Below are positions 1 to 8,091 of a DNA stretch of 64,000 nt, in pieces (the stretch's first letter is position 1; each line of letters starts with the position of its first letter). A program made the translations under genes and the position numbers. The notes beneath the pieces were generated by a model, which was not told where the DNA came from, did no database searches, and worked only from the letters and a program-made list of their open reading frames with translations. The stretch is from JBHOQX01 sp042408595 (GTDB lineage Bacteria; Chloroflexota; Chloroflexia; Chloroflexales; Roseiflexaceae), in the NCBI GenBank assembly GCA_042408595.1, contig JBHOQX010000087.1, forward strand, positions 1 through 64,000. Direction: 5' to 3'.

Positions 1-203
1 CGGCCCCAACCCAGGCGCCCAGCGCCGCGCCGACCGCGCCCCCGGCAGCCGCCGGGGCCGCGCCGGAGGTCACGGCGCCGCAGCAGGCCGCGCCACTGCC
101 GGCAGGGAGCACCGGGCTGCCGCCGCTGTTCGGCTTTGCGCTGCTGGGCGGCACGCTGCTGGTGCGAACGGCGCGGATGCGGCGGGCGAAAGTGCGGATT
201 TAG
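1..203 (+). CDS. C-terminal end of a surface-anchored Pro/Ala-rich protein (partial)
   Basis: Frame 3 is open from the window edge to a TAG at 201-203. It gives about 66 residues: a Pro/Ala/Thr-rich linker, then an LPAGSTG-like stretch, about 17 hydrophobic residues and a basic tail (RTARMRRAKVRI). Linker, hydrophobic span and positive tail are the layout of a C-terminal membrane or cell-wall sorting anchor. LPAGSTG is not a clean LPXTG, so sortase processing is uncertain. The N-terminal domains lie outside the window, so function cannot be assigned. Confidence 0.6.
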   Translation, partial: APTQAPSAAPTAPPAAAGAAPEVTAPQQAAPLPAGSTGLPPLFGFALLGGTLLVRTARMRRAKVRI

Positions 204-302
204 GCGGAGGTCACCGTTCAGCGTTCAAAGGGTAACGTTGAGAGGCTATCTGAAGGAACGTCTCAGTTCGTCGCTGAGCCGGGACGAACACAGAAGCTAA
301 TC

Positions 303-434
303 TCAAACGGCGAGGGTTGAAGGGGCGAAGCCCCTCCAAACCCCTCTTGGGCACGGCTGCGCGATAAGCAGAAACCCATGGCGGGCCTGCGGCTCGCCAC
401 ACCTCCCGCGCCGCGGGCGACCGCGTACGCCCTG
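303..434 (+). repeat. Palindromic dispersed element, copy 1
   Basis: Intergenic element with the core hairpin aggggcgaagcccct (321-335), a second hairpin around ggcgggcctgcggctcgcc and the right end gcgggcgaccgcgtacg. The same modules recur in the same order near 12.3, 14.4, 32.1 and 48.2 kb. The left terminal repeat is degraded in this copy. It fills the gap between the surface protein and the 3' end of the Rel gene. Confidence 0.7.
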
Positions 435-448
435 GAAACTGATGGCGC

Positions 449-2734
449 TCAGGCGCTCGGTGCGATGCCGTCGGACTCGCGGCGGGCCTCGATCACATCT
501 GGCAGACGGTTGAGTTTGTCCAGGATCAGCGTCAGTTGGGCGATGCTCTCGATGGTAAGTGTGACGAGCAGCACGGCCCGGCCTGGCTTGCGCGTCGGCA
601 CCTGCTTCACCTCGGAGATATTGATCCCAGCGTCGGCGACGGCGCCCGACACATCGCGCCAAAGCCCCACCCGATCCCAGGCCTCCACCCGCACCGGCAC
701 CGGGTAGCCCTGCGGGCTGGCCCCACCCCAGGTCACCTCGACCAGCCGCGCCCGGTCGCGCTCGTTGATGATCGTCCGGCAGTCGGCCCGGTGGACCGTC
801 ACCCCCTTGCCGCGCGTGACGAAGCCGACAATCGGCTCGCCGACCACCGGGTTGCAGCACTTCGCCAGCCGGGTCAGCAGCCCAGACATCCCGCGCACCT
901 GGATACCCTTCGGATCGGTACGGCGCTCCGGCTGCGGCGCGACCTGCGGAATGGATGCGAGCGCGGTCTCTTCCCGGGCGTGGCTCGAAATGACCTTCTG
1001 CATCAACTGCCGGGCGTTGAGATCGCCGGTGCCTAGGTGGGCGAACAAATCCTCGACGGTGCGCATCCCGGCGATCTGCGCGATCTCGTCGAACGGTACG
1101 TGCAGGCCGAGCCGCTTCAGCTCTTTCTCAAGCAGATCGCGCCCGGCGGCCTCGTTCTCCTCGCGCCGCTGGCGTTTGAAAAAGCGACGGATGTGGCTGC
1201 GTGCGCCCGAGGTGTGGACGAAATTCAGCCAGTCGCGGCTCGGGCCACGAGCCGCCTTCGAGGTCATGATCTGGACGATCTCGCCGTTCTGGAGCTGGTA
1301 ATCGAGCGGCACCAGCCGGTTGTTGACCTTTGCGCCGACACAGCGGTGGCCGACCTCAGAGTGGATGCGGTAGGCGAAATCCACCGGCGTCGAACCGAGC
1401 GGCAGGTCGATGATCCGGCCCTTCGGAGTGAAGACAAACACCTGCTCTTCGAAGACATCCGACCGGATCGACTCGACGAACTCATGCGCGTCGGTCAGGT
1501 CGCGCCGCCACTCCATTAGGCCGCGCAGCCATTTGAGCTTGGCCTCAAACGAGGGATCGGGCCGGCCGAACCCCTCTTTGTAGCGCCAGTGCGCCGCGAT
1601 GCCGTGCTCGGCGACCTCGTGCATGTCGTAGGTGCGGATCTGTACCTCACACGGCTGCCCGCCGGGGATGAGCACCGTCGTGTGGAGCGACTGGTACATG
1701 CTTTCTTTCGGGTTGGCGATATAGTCGTCGAACTCGCCGGGCACCGGCGGCCAGGTGGCATGCACCAGCCCCAGCACCTGGTAGCATTCGGCGACGCTGC
1801 GCACCATCACCCGCACCGCCAGTTGGTCGTAGATCTGGTCGAGGCTGACGCCCTTGCGCTCCATCTTGCGGTAGATCGAGTAGATATGCTTGGGCCGCCC
1901 GGTGATCTCGGCGTCGATCCCCTCCTTCTCGAGCACCTGGCGCAGTTGCCGGATGACGCGCTGGATCAGCCCCTCGCGCTCGGAGCGGCGTCTGGCGAGC
2001 TGGTGGCTGATCTCCTGGTATTTCTCCGGATTGAGGATAGCGAACGAGCGGTCCTCGAGCTCCCATTTGATCTGCCAGATGCCGAGGCGGTGCGCCAGCG
2101 GCGCGTAGATGTCGAGCGTCTCGCGGGCGGTGCGCTGCTGCTTCTCCAGCGGCATGGAGCCGATCGTCCGCATGTTGTGCAGCCGGTCGGCGAGCTTCAC
2201 CAGCACGACGCGCGGGTCGTCGGCCATGGCGATGAACATCTTGCGGTAGGTGCCGGCCTGCGCGTCCTCTTTCGACTGACTCTCCAGCACCGTCAGCTTG
2301 GTGACGCCGTCCACCAGTTGGGCGACCTCGTGCCCGAACAGCGCTTCGATCTGCTCGATCGTGACGGCGGTGTCCTCGGCCACATCGTGCAGCAGCGCCG
2401 CTGCGACCGATGCCGGGTCGAGCTTGAGGTCGAGCAGGATGTTGGCGACGGCCACCGGGTGGTTGATATACGGCTCGCCGGAGTTGCGCAACTGACCGTC
2501 GTGCGCCTCGCGTGCGACGGCGTAGGCCCGCCGGACGAGCAGCGCGCTCTCCCCATCGATGTTGGGCTGGTAGGCCAGCAGGCGGGCGACGAGCGCGCCG
2601 GCGACGTCGCTGTGCATGTACTCCGGGTTCGGCACGAGCGGCGCAGCGGCAGACGCCGGCCCGCCCTTGCGCGGCCGGGCCGATTCCAGGGCGGCGACAT
2701 CGCCTGGAGTTGAGAGAAGCTGCTGCGTCTCCAT
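449..2734 (-). CDS. rel: Bifunctional (p)ppGpp synthetase/hydrolase, RelA/SpoT family
   Basis: Makes and degrades the alarmone (p)ppGpp (ATP plus GTP/GDP; hydrolysis to GDP/GTP plus PPi), the master signal of the stringent response. The 761-residue product has the full long-RSH layout. An HD hydrolase domain carries an intact HDVAEDT motif near residue 116, so hydrolase activity is expected. The synthetase domain includes YQSLHTTV near residue 365. A TGS domain (about 435-500), a Cys-rich segment (LAKCCNPVVG, about 605) and a C-terminal ACT domain (about 690-761) follow. The reading frame is open further upstream, but an AGGA ribosome site just before ATG at 2734 favours this start. It is divergent from the phosphatase-like gene at 2981, and each has its own extended -10 promoter. 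Confidence 0.95.
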   Translation of the reverse strand: METQQLLSTPGDVAALESARPRKGGPASAAAPLVPNPEYMHSDVAGALVARLLAYQPNIDGESALLVRRAYAVAREAHDGQLRNSGEPYINHPVAVANILLDLKLDPASVAAALLHDVAEDTAVTIEQIEALFGHEVAQLVDGVTKLTVLESQSKEDAQAGTYRKMFIAMADDPRVVLVKLADRLHNMRTIGSMPLEKQQRTARETLDIYAPLAHRLGIWQIKWELEDRSFAILNPEKYQEISHQLARRRSEREGLIQRVIRQLRQVLEKEGIDAEITGRPKHIYSIYRKMERKGVSLDQIYDQLAVRVMVRSVAECYQVLGLVHATWPPVPGEFDDYIANPKESMYQSLHTTVLIPGGQPCEVQIRTYDMHEVAEHGIAAHWRYKEGFGRPDPSFEAKLKWLRGLMEWRRDLTDAHEFVESIRSDVFEEQVFVFTPKGRIIDLPLGSTPVDFAYRIHSEVGHRCVGAKVNNRLVPLDYQLQNGEIVQIMTSKAARGPSRDWLNFVHTSGARSHIRRFFKRQRREENEAAGRDLLEKELKRLGLHVPFDEIAQIAGMRTVEDLFAHLGTGDLNARQLMQKVISSHAREETALASIPQVAPQPERRTDPKGIQVRGMSGLLTRLAKCCNPVVGEPIVGFVTRGKGVTVHRADCRTIINERDRARLVEVTWGGASPQGYPVPVRVEAWDRVGLWRDVSGAVADAGINISEVKQVPTRKPGRAVLLVTLTIESIAQLTLILDKLNRLPDVIEARRESDGIAPSA

Positions 2735-2816
2735 CCCATTCCTGCGCGACTGTGTCGTGGCGGCGCGCCGGGGCGGATGGTCCAATCGGGGCGCTGCGGT
2801 GTGGTCTGAGCCCGGA

Positions 2817-2825
2817 AGCATAGCA
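2817..2825 (-). promoter_or_regulatory. Extended -10 promoter for the Rel gene
   Basis: Minus-strand TGCTATGCT fits the extended -10 pattern TGnTATRMT seen upstream of several genes here. It lies about 85 bases before the chosen Rel start. No clear -35 box is seen. Confidence 0.45.
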
Positions 2826-2928
2826 CGCTCACGGGTGGCTGTCAAGGCGCGGGCGCGGCGCCGGGCCGCGCAGCGTCTTGTGCCTGTGGGGTGCGGGGCA
2901 GCAGCCGCTGTTCGCCGGCCGCACCGCG

Positions 2929-2937
2929 TGGTATGCT
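2929..2937 (+). promoter_or_regulatory. Extended -10 promoter for the phosphatase-like gene
   Basis: TGGTATGCT sits 44 bases before the ATG at 2981. It has the TGn-plus-hexamer form typical of promoters that work without a good -35. Confidence 0.45.
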
Positions 2938-2980
2938 ACGCTGCAGTGAATGACCGGAGCGTGTCTGCCAGGAGAACACG

Positions 2981-3823
2981 ATGCCAACCGTGCTGCTGAT
3001 CGGCGCCGCCGACACCGGGCGCGCCCCCATGGCCGCCGCGCTGCTGCGCCGGGCCGCGGCCCAGCGCGGCTACGACTGGACGATCGCGTCCGCCGGGGTG
3101 GTCGGCCACGATGGCGACCCGGCCGAGCCGGAGGCGCGCGACGCGATGCTGCATCTCGGGCTCGACATCAGCGGCCACCGCGCCCGTTCCCTCAGCGAGG
3201 AGCTGGCGGTGGAGGCCGACCTGCTGCTGGCCGTCGAGAGCGGCACGGCGCGGGTCGTGCGCGCCCGCTTCCCCGCAGCCGCGCCGCGCCTGGCGAGCCT
3301 GGGCGACCTGGCCGGCCGCCCGCGCGATATCCCCGATCCATTCCGCATGCAGATCGGCGCGTGGATCGCCTATGCCCGCGAGCTTGACGACCTACTACGC
3401 GCCGCCCTGCCGCGGATCGCCGGGCGGCTCGGTGCGGAGCCGCCCGCCGCCCCCGAATCGGCGGATGCCGCCGCCCTGGAAGCTCCGCCGCCCGCCGCGG
3501 CCCCAGCGGCCCGCGCCGAAGCGGCGGCCCGGATCGAACGTGTGCTCGCCGCCGCCGCCGAGCTGCCGGAGATCGTGGACTGGCCGGCGGCGCGGGCGCG
3601 GATCGAGGCCGATCTGGCGGCGGCGTCCACACCGGCCGGAGCGGACGACCTGGTCGCGCCGTTCGTGGCGCTGGTCGGCGCGGCGCTCGGCATGGCCGGC
3701 GCGCGCCCAAGCGCCGGCCAACTCGCGGCGCTGCGCGAGGCCGCCGCACGGCTGGCCCGCCCGATCGGCCAGCCCGACATCACCTGGCTATCGCAGGCGC
3801 TGGCGGGGTGGGCGGGGCGTTGA
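2981..3823 (+). CDS. Catalytically dead low-molecular-weight tyrosine phosphatase-fold protein with Ala-rich extension
   Basis: Residues 1-150 follow the LMW-PTP/arsenate-reductase fold: a P-loop-like LIGAADTGRAPMAAALL at the N-terminus and a conserved DIPDPF near residue 112. In active enzymes the P-loop is C-x5-R. Here Arg14 is kept but the position six residues before it is Gly8, so the nucleophilic cysteine is missing and phosphatase or reductase activity is not expected. Residues 150-280 are an Ala/Pro/Glu-rich linker and a helical domain I do not recognise. The start has a good AGGAGA site. It may bind a phospho- or nucleotide ligand or act as a scaffold; that is inference. Confidence 0.75.
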   Translation: MPTVLLIGAADTGRAPMAAALLRRAAAQRGYDWTIASAGVVGHDGDPAEPEARDAMLHLGLDISGHRARSLSEELAVEADLLLAVESGTARVVRARFPAAAPRLASLGDLAGRPRDIPDPFRMQIGAWIAYARELDDLLRAALPRIAGRLGAEPPAAPESADAAALEAPPPAAAPAARAEAAARIERVLAAAAELPEIVDWPAARARIEADLAAASTPAGADDLVAPFVALVGAALGMAGARPSAGQLAALREAAARLARPIGQPDITWLSQALAGWAGR

Positions 3824-3957
3824 GCATGTGGCGCGGGGGACGGGGACGAACAGCGGGGGACGAACGCAAGCCTGATCACCATCACGGTTGTCCCAGATGG
3901 ACGGTGATCGGCAGGGATCCACTGCCGTACGCCCGCACCTGTCGTTCGCCGCGCAAA

Positions 3958-4788
3958 TCACAAATCGCGCCGGCTGAAGGCGCGCAGCGCCAGCAGCAGC
4001 GCCACCAGGGCGTAGGCCGCGGCGTACCAGACCATCGCGGCGCTCGGCACCGAGGAGGATGTGAACGGCGTCGGAATGCCCTGTGTAACGGCCGGCTGCA
4101 TCAGGTATGACGCGCGCCGCCAGAGCGATTCGACCGGCATCAGCAGGCTGGTAATGATCCCGACACGGACGGCGCTCTGCGAGTTGAACAGGGCGCCGAT
4201 CTGCTCGACCCACGCGCCGATGAACGCCACGCCGTACAGCATGAACAGCGCGACACCGTTCGTCAGCGTCGATAGGCGCGTCCCGCCGAGCAGCGACAGC
4301 GACAGCAGCACCAGCGCCTCCAGGCCGAGCAACAGCAGTCCGGGCAGAGGGTTGGGCGGCAGGTAGCCGACCAGCACCCACATCACCCCGACGATCCCGC
4401 CCGCCAGCAGGGCAAGGTAGAGCAGCAGCATCACCGCGCAGCCCAACCATTTGCCGAGCAGCACCTGCCAGCGCCGCACCGGCTTGGTGACCAGCGTCTG
4501 GATAGTGTGGCTGGCGATCTCGCCGGAGATCGTGTCTACCGAGGCGAAGATCGTCAGCATGATCGTCAGGAAGTGCGTGACGTACAGCCCAGCGATCAGC
4601 AGGAAGGGATAAATCTGTTGGATAGCGATCGCGGGGGCGTTCGTGCGCGTGAGTTCGCCGCTGATCAGCCGCACACCGAGGGCGAACAGCGTCACAAACG
4701 CCGCGCCGAGCAGCAGCGCAGCGAGCACCATCCGCCGCCGCCGCGCCTCGTGGAAGGTCAGCCAGCTGATGGTAGCGATCGTGTTCAC
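3958..4788 (-). CDS. ABC-2 type transporter permease
   Basis: A 276-residue membrane protein with about six hydrophobic spans. The pattern ISGEIASHTIQTLVTKPV...WQVLLGKWLG is typical of ABC-2/NosY-like export permeases. It starts with GTG at 4788 and overlaps the TGA of the ATPase gene by four bases (GTGA), so the two are translationally coupled and almost certainly form one exporter. The substrate cannot be told from sequence. The position downstream of an ECF sigma/anti-sigma pair suggests an envelope or stress role. Confidence 0.88.
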   Translation of the reverse strand: MNTIATISWLTFHEARRRRMVLAALLLGAAFVTLFALGVRLISGELTRTNAPAIAIQQIYPFLLIAGLYVTHFLTIMLTIFASVDTISGEIASHTIQTLVTKPVRRWQVLLGKWLGCAVMLLLYLALLAGGIVGVMWVLVGYLPPNPLPGLLLLGLEALVLLSLSLLGGTRLSTLTNGVALFMLYGVAFIGAWVEQIGALFNSQSAVRVGIITSLLMPVESLWRRASYLMQPAVTQGIPTPFTSSSVPSAAMVWYAAAYALVALLLALRAFSRRDL

Positions 4789-5819
4789 TGGCCACTATCC
4801 TCCCGGCCGACGATCTCCAGGAAGATCTCTTCCAGGGACGGCCGGCGCGGCGTGAGCGCGTAGAGCCGCGCCCCGGCCGCCAGCACATGCTCCGCGATCA
4901 GCGGCAGCAGCTCCTCGTCGGCAAGCTCGAAGGTGTAGTGCTGTACCGGCCGTCGCTCCGCGACGCCGACCGGAAGACGATCACGCTGGATCTGAGCGGT
5001 CAGGGGTTCCGGCGGGCGGCGCTCCTGTCCGCCGTCCACCCTCCGCCGTCCGCCGTCCGCCTCCGCCATCGGCGCTCCAACCACCCGCTCGATCTCCGCC
5101 AGCAGCCCGGGGGTCGCCCCGCCGACCCGCAACTCAACTTGGAGCCGCCCGGCGGCGACGTCCGCCAGCACCAGCGTGCGCAGCACCCGCCCCTCGCGGA
5201 TGAAGGCGACCCGGTCGCAGGTGGCTTCGACCTCGCCGAGCAGATGGGAGTTCAGAAAGACGGTCGTGCCGCGCGCCTTCAGTTCGCGGATGATGCCGCG
5301 CACGAGCATCCGCCCGAACGGATCAAGCGCCGAGGTCGGCTCATCAAGAAAGACCAGCTCCGGCTCGTTCAGCAGCGCCTGGGCCAGGCCGATGCGCTGC
5401 AACATGCCTTTGGAGAAGCCCGCCAGTGGTCGACGCACCTGGTCGGCCAGCCCAACGAGTTCGAGCACCTCCGGGATGCGGCGGCGGCGGGCCGCCGGGG
5501 GCATGCCGTACAGCCGCCCGTGCAGGTCGAGCAACTCGGCGGCCTGGAGCCACTCGTGGAAGCGGAAATGCTCCGGCAGAAAGCCGATCCGCGCCATGGC
5601 CGCGGGGTCGCCCGGAGAGCGTCCGAGCACGCTGGCCCACCCGCCGCTCGGCGCGACCAGCCCGAGCAGCATCTTGACCGACGTGCTCTTGCCGGCGCCG
5701 TTCGGCCCCAGAAAGCCGAAAACCTCGCCCCGGGGCACGCGCAGGGTGAGGTCGGCCACGGCGATTTTCGCACCGTACTCCTTGCGGAGGCCGGCGGTTT
5801 CGATCACAATATCAGGCAT
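4785..5819 (-). CDS. ABC transporter ATP-binding protein
   Basis: ATPase subunit of the exporter encoded with the overlapping permease. Walker A is GPNGAGKST (residues 38-46), the signature is the variant FSKGMLQR, Walker B is LVFLDEP, followed by an H-loop (NSHLL). The C-terminal part carries about 20 unusual residues (EADGGRRRVDGGQERRPPEP, from about 5026-5071) encoded by a ggcggacgg-type tract that matches the low-complexity spacer words between genes; the frame stays open across it. Total length is 344 residues, longer than the usual 300-310. No strong Shine-Dalgarno precedes the ATG. Confidence 0.9.
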   Translation of the reverse strand: MPDIVIETAGLRKEYGAKIAVADLTLRVPRGEVFGFLGPNGAGKSTSVKMLLGLVAPSGGWASVLGRSPGDPAAMARIGFLPEHFRFHEWLQAAELLDLHGRLYGMPPAARRRRIPEVLELVGLADQVRRPLAGFSKGMLQRIGLAQALLNEPELVFLDEPTSALDPFGRMLVRGIIRELKARGTTVFLNSHLLGEVEATCDRVAFIREGRVLRTLVLADVAAGRLQVELRVGGATPGLLAEIERVVGAPMAEADGGRRRVDGGQERRPPEPLTAQIQRDRLPVGVAERRPVQHYTFELADEELLPLIAEHVLAAGARLYALTPRRPSLEEIFLEIVGREDSGQ

Positions 5820-5833
5820 AAGGAAACGATGCG

Positions 5834-5875
5834 TGATGAATGATGCAAGATGAATTCAGCACGCATCATTCATCA
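5834..5875. repeat. ATGAATGATG-type hairpin between anti-sigma and ABC genes
   Basis: Arms tgatgaatgatgc (5834-5846) and gcatcattcatca (5863-5875) pair perfectly over 13 bp. The right arm overlaps the stop codon of the anti-sigma gene. A related but weaker arrangement occurs at about 14475-14510. It could act as a transcript hairpin, but it lacks a T-run. Confidence 0.5.
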
Positions 5876-7021
5876 TTGCTTGGACCGCACCGATTCTGCC
5901 GCCAGGATCAGGTCGGCGTCATTGACGCGGCCCGTTCCGTCGAGCAGGTAAAAGCGGCCGCCCTGCTGCCAGTAAAGGCGGAAGCCACGCCGGCCGTCCC
6001 GCTGCTCGCCGACCAGCAGGCCGGGCGCGCCGTTGATCGTCACGGTGCGGATATCCCGGACATCAGCCGGGATCGGGAAGAGCAGCGTGCTACTCCAGTC
6101 GATCTGGCGGCTGAGCGCGTCGGCCTGGGCAGGCTCCACGCCGAGCACCCGCAGCGCAGCCTTGCCAAGCTGCGCCATGTCGACGCCGTCCGGCAGCTTG
6201 ACCGTCGGGCTGCGGCCCTGGTAGAGCGTAAGCGTCGCACTGCCGCTTGTGTAGCGAGTCTGGAGCGTACCGCCGATCGTCGCCTCGATCGGTGCGCTGC
6301 CCAGGGCATCCGGCAGCGTCACGTCGGTGATGTTGAGCATCGAGAGCAGCTGGCGCGCCGCGGCGACATTGACCGTCGCCCGGACCGTCTCGCCGTCGCG
6401 CACGGTGTATCCGACAGGGCGGACGTTTTGGGGCAGCGTGCCGATGTCGCCCGGTGTGAAGTCGAGCATGGCAGCGGCCTCAGCGGCGCTGGCGACCTGC
6501 CGCTCCGCCGCTGGCGTGCCGACGACCTCCGGCGTGCCGATGAGCAGGTTTTCGTGGTCGCTATTCAGCTGCCTGATCTGCTGGATGCGCTCTTGGCTGA
6601 CCGGCATGAAAACGACGTTCTGCACCCGGAGGATCGACACGAGTTGGTCGGCGGCGGCGCGCACCGGCGGCAGCGCCAGCAGCGCGAGCGCCACCGCGAT
6701 GGCCGCAAGCGCGGCGTACCAGCGGCGTGCGCCGCGGAGCGGGCGGGGTTGGGTATACATCGGAGTTCTCCTCTCCTCATCGGATGACTCAAACGGAACG
6801 GCAGCGGCCCAGAAGCGCGCCCGCGCGGCGGGGGCATCGGGCGGGGCGGGCGCGGCGAGATGTCGCTCCGCCAGCGCCGCGCGGGCGCGCAGCGCGTCCA
6901 GGCGGGCGCGGCAGGCAGCGCAGCCTGCGAGATGCGCCGACAGCACAGCCCCGGCAAGCTCGCCAGCCTCACCATCCAGCCAGGCGCGCAGTGCGCCGTC
7001 GTCGTAGCAATCGGTGGTCAT
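5873..7021 (-). CDS. Anti-sigma factor, zinc-finger type, with large extracytoplasmic domain
   Basis: Likely binds and inhibits the ECF sigma factor encoded just upstream. The N-terminus has HLAGCAACRARL, the HxxxCxxC zinc-binding motif of ZAS anti-sigma factors (about residues 30-41). A single membrane span follows near residues 108-125, with about 255 residues outside. The outer part contains a DUF4367-like pattern of two similar halves. An AAGGTG site precedes the ATG. The gap to the sigma gene is 126 bases and holds spacer-type repeats, so they are probably co-transcribed. Confidence 0.8.
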   Translation of the reverse strand: MTTDCYDDGALRAWLDGEAGELAGAVLSAHLAGCAACRARLDALRARAALAERHLAAPAPPDAPAARARFWAAAVPFESSDEERRTPMYTQPRPLRGARRWYAALAAIAVALALLALPPVRAAADQLVSILRVQNVVFMPVSQERIQQIRQLNSDHENLLIGTPEVVGTPAAERQVASAAEAAAMLDFTPGDIGTLPQNVRPVGYTVRDGETVRATVNVAAARQLLSMLNITDVTLPDALGSAPIEATIGGTLQTRYTSGSATLTLYQGRSPTVKLPDGVDMAQLGKAALRVLGVEPAQADALSRQIDWSSTLLFPIPADVRDIRTVTINGAPGLLVGEQRDGRRGFRLYWQQGGRFYLLDGTGRVNDADLILAAESVRSKQ

Positions 7022-7147
7022 CGGTTCACCTTAGGGGGACAAAGGACGAAGGTCACCTGTACCATAAGGCTGCACCTTCATCATCAGTGTGGCTGTTTTG
7101 TCCTTCGTCATTCGACCTTCGTCGCATTCCCCCATCGTCAGCGTCGG

Positions 7148-7738
7148 TCATCGCCCGTGGGTATCCGTCAACGGCCGCGCATCGAGTTGCTCGTAAGCGG
7201 CCTGGAAGGCGCGTTCGGCGCGCGCGAGCAGCGTTCCCACCGACCCCGGCGCGATCTCCAGCGCGGCAGCGACCTCGGCGTAGGAGCAGCCGGCGTGGCG
7301 CAACAGCAGCAGCCGCGTCTGGCGCTCGGGCAGCGCGGCCAGGGCGGCCTGCACCCGCGCCCGCGCCTCGGCGCGCTCCGCCTCGTTCTCCGGATCGGCA
7401 GTGGGCGGCGGCTCGAACGCCCGCGCCGCCCGCTCGCGCGCCCGCCACTCGCCGCGCAGCGCGTTGTAGCCGCGGTTCAGCGCTACCCGGCAGAGCCAGG
7501 CCACCAGGCGCTCCTGGCCGGCCAGGTCCGGCGGCTGGCGGAAGAGCACCAAGAACGTCTCCTGCGCCAGATCCTCGGCGTCCTCCCGGCTCCCGGTCAG
7601 CCCGTAGGCCACACGGTAGACGCGCTCGTAATGCCGCAGGAACAGCGTATCAAAGGCTGTTTCGTCGCCGGCCTGCCAGCGCGCCAGCAGGTTCAGATCG
7701 GTTTCGGCCACCGGCAGCGCTCCCGGTTCGGTTCTCAT
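7148..7738 (-). CDS. ECF-type RNA polymerase sigma factor
   Basis: A 196-residue sigma-70 family protein. Region 2 contains YGLTGSREDAEDLAQETFL and region 4 contains LPERQTRLLLLRHAGCSYAEVA followed by a helix-turn-helix. Sigma region 3 is absent, as expected for ECF factors. ATG at 7738 was chosen because the open frame upstream runs through low-complexity spacer sequence. Its partner anti-sigma factor follows on the same strand and an ABC exporter comes after, suggesting an envelope-stress regulon. Confidence 0.9.
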   Translation of the reverse strand: MRTEPGALPVAETDLNLLARWQAGDETAFDTLFLRHYERVYRVAYGLTGSREDAEDLAQETFLVLFRQPPDLAGQERLVAWLCRVALNRGYNALRGEWRARERAARAFEPPPTADPENEAERAEARARVQAALAALPERQTRLLLLRHAGCSYAEVAAALEIAPGSVGTLLARAERAFQAAYEQLDARPLTDTHGR

Positions 7739-7775
7739 GTTGAAAACACCGCAGCGGGCCAGATTGTGACAGCGC

Positions 7776-7930
7776 GGATGGTGGACAGTGGACGACCCCT
7801 GGACCTTTGTGATTGCCGATTGCCGATGGGCGACTGCCTCCACCCCGCGCCCCCAGCCCCTGGGATGATTGCAGAGTGCAGATTGCCGATTGTCTGCCCG
7901 TCTGACCGTCTGATTGTCTGGCTTCTGGCT
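7776..7930. repeat. Spacer-word repeat tract in a 353-base intergenic gap
   Basis: The gap 7739-8091 holds no gene. This part is built of short repeated words (gtggacagtggacg, gattgccgattgccgat, gcccccagcccctggg, cgtctgaccgtctg, ttctggctcc). The same words in nearly the same order occur at 17921-18062, and pieces occur at 13534-13640 and 16489-16735. A TATGCT near 8020 may be the -10 for the aminotransferase. Confidence 0.6.
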
Positions 7931-8091
7931 CCTTGCCCCCATGCTACCACGCCTGGTACTCTTCCGCCGGCGAAACAGGACTCCGGTCATCCCGCAGCGA
8001 CTCGCACGGGCCTGATGGTTATGCTAAGATAGCGTGCGGAGCAGCCGTCGCCTGCGGCGGACGCGCGGCGACCGCAGGCAGGAGAGAACGC

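Noticed and set aside
303..860. Minus-strand open frame covering the start of the Rel region
   Set aside because: Arg/Gly-rich shadow of the Rel gene that also runs through repeat copy 1.
1589..2713. Long plus-strand open frame opposite the Rel gene
   Set aside because: It is antisense to a highly conserved gene, rich in His/Arg/Val from codon complement, and has no family motif.
3874..3909. Possible terminator (gatcacc/ggtgatc) between convergent genes
   Set aside because: Only seven paired bases with a loop over 20; too weak to call.
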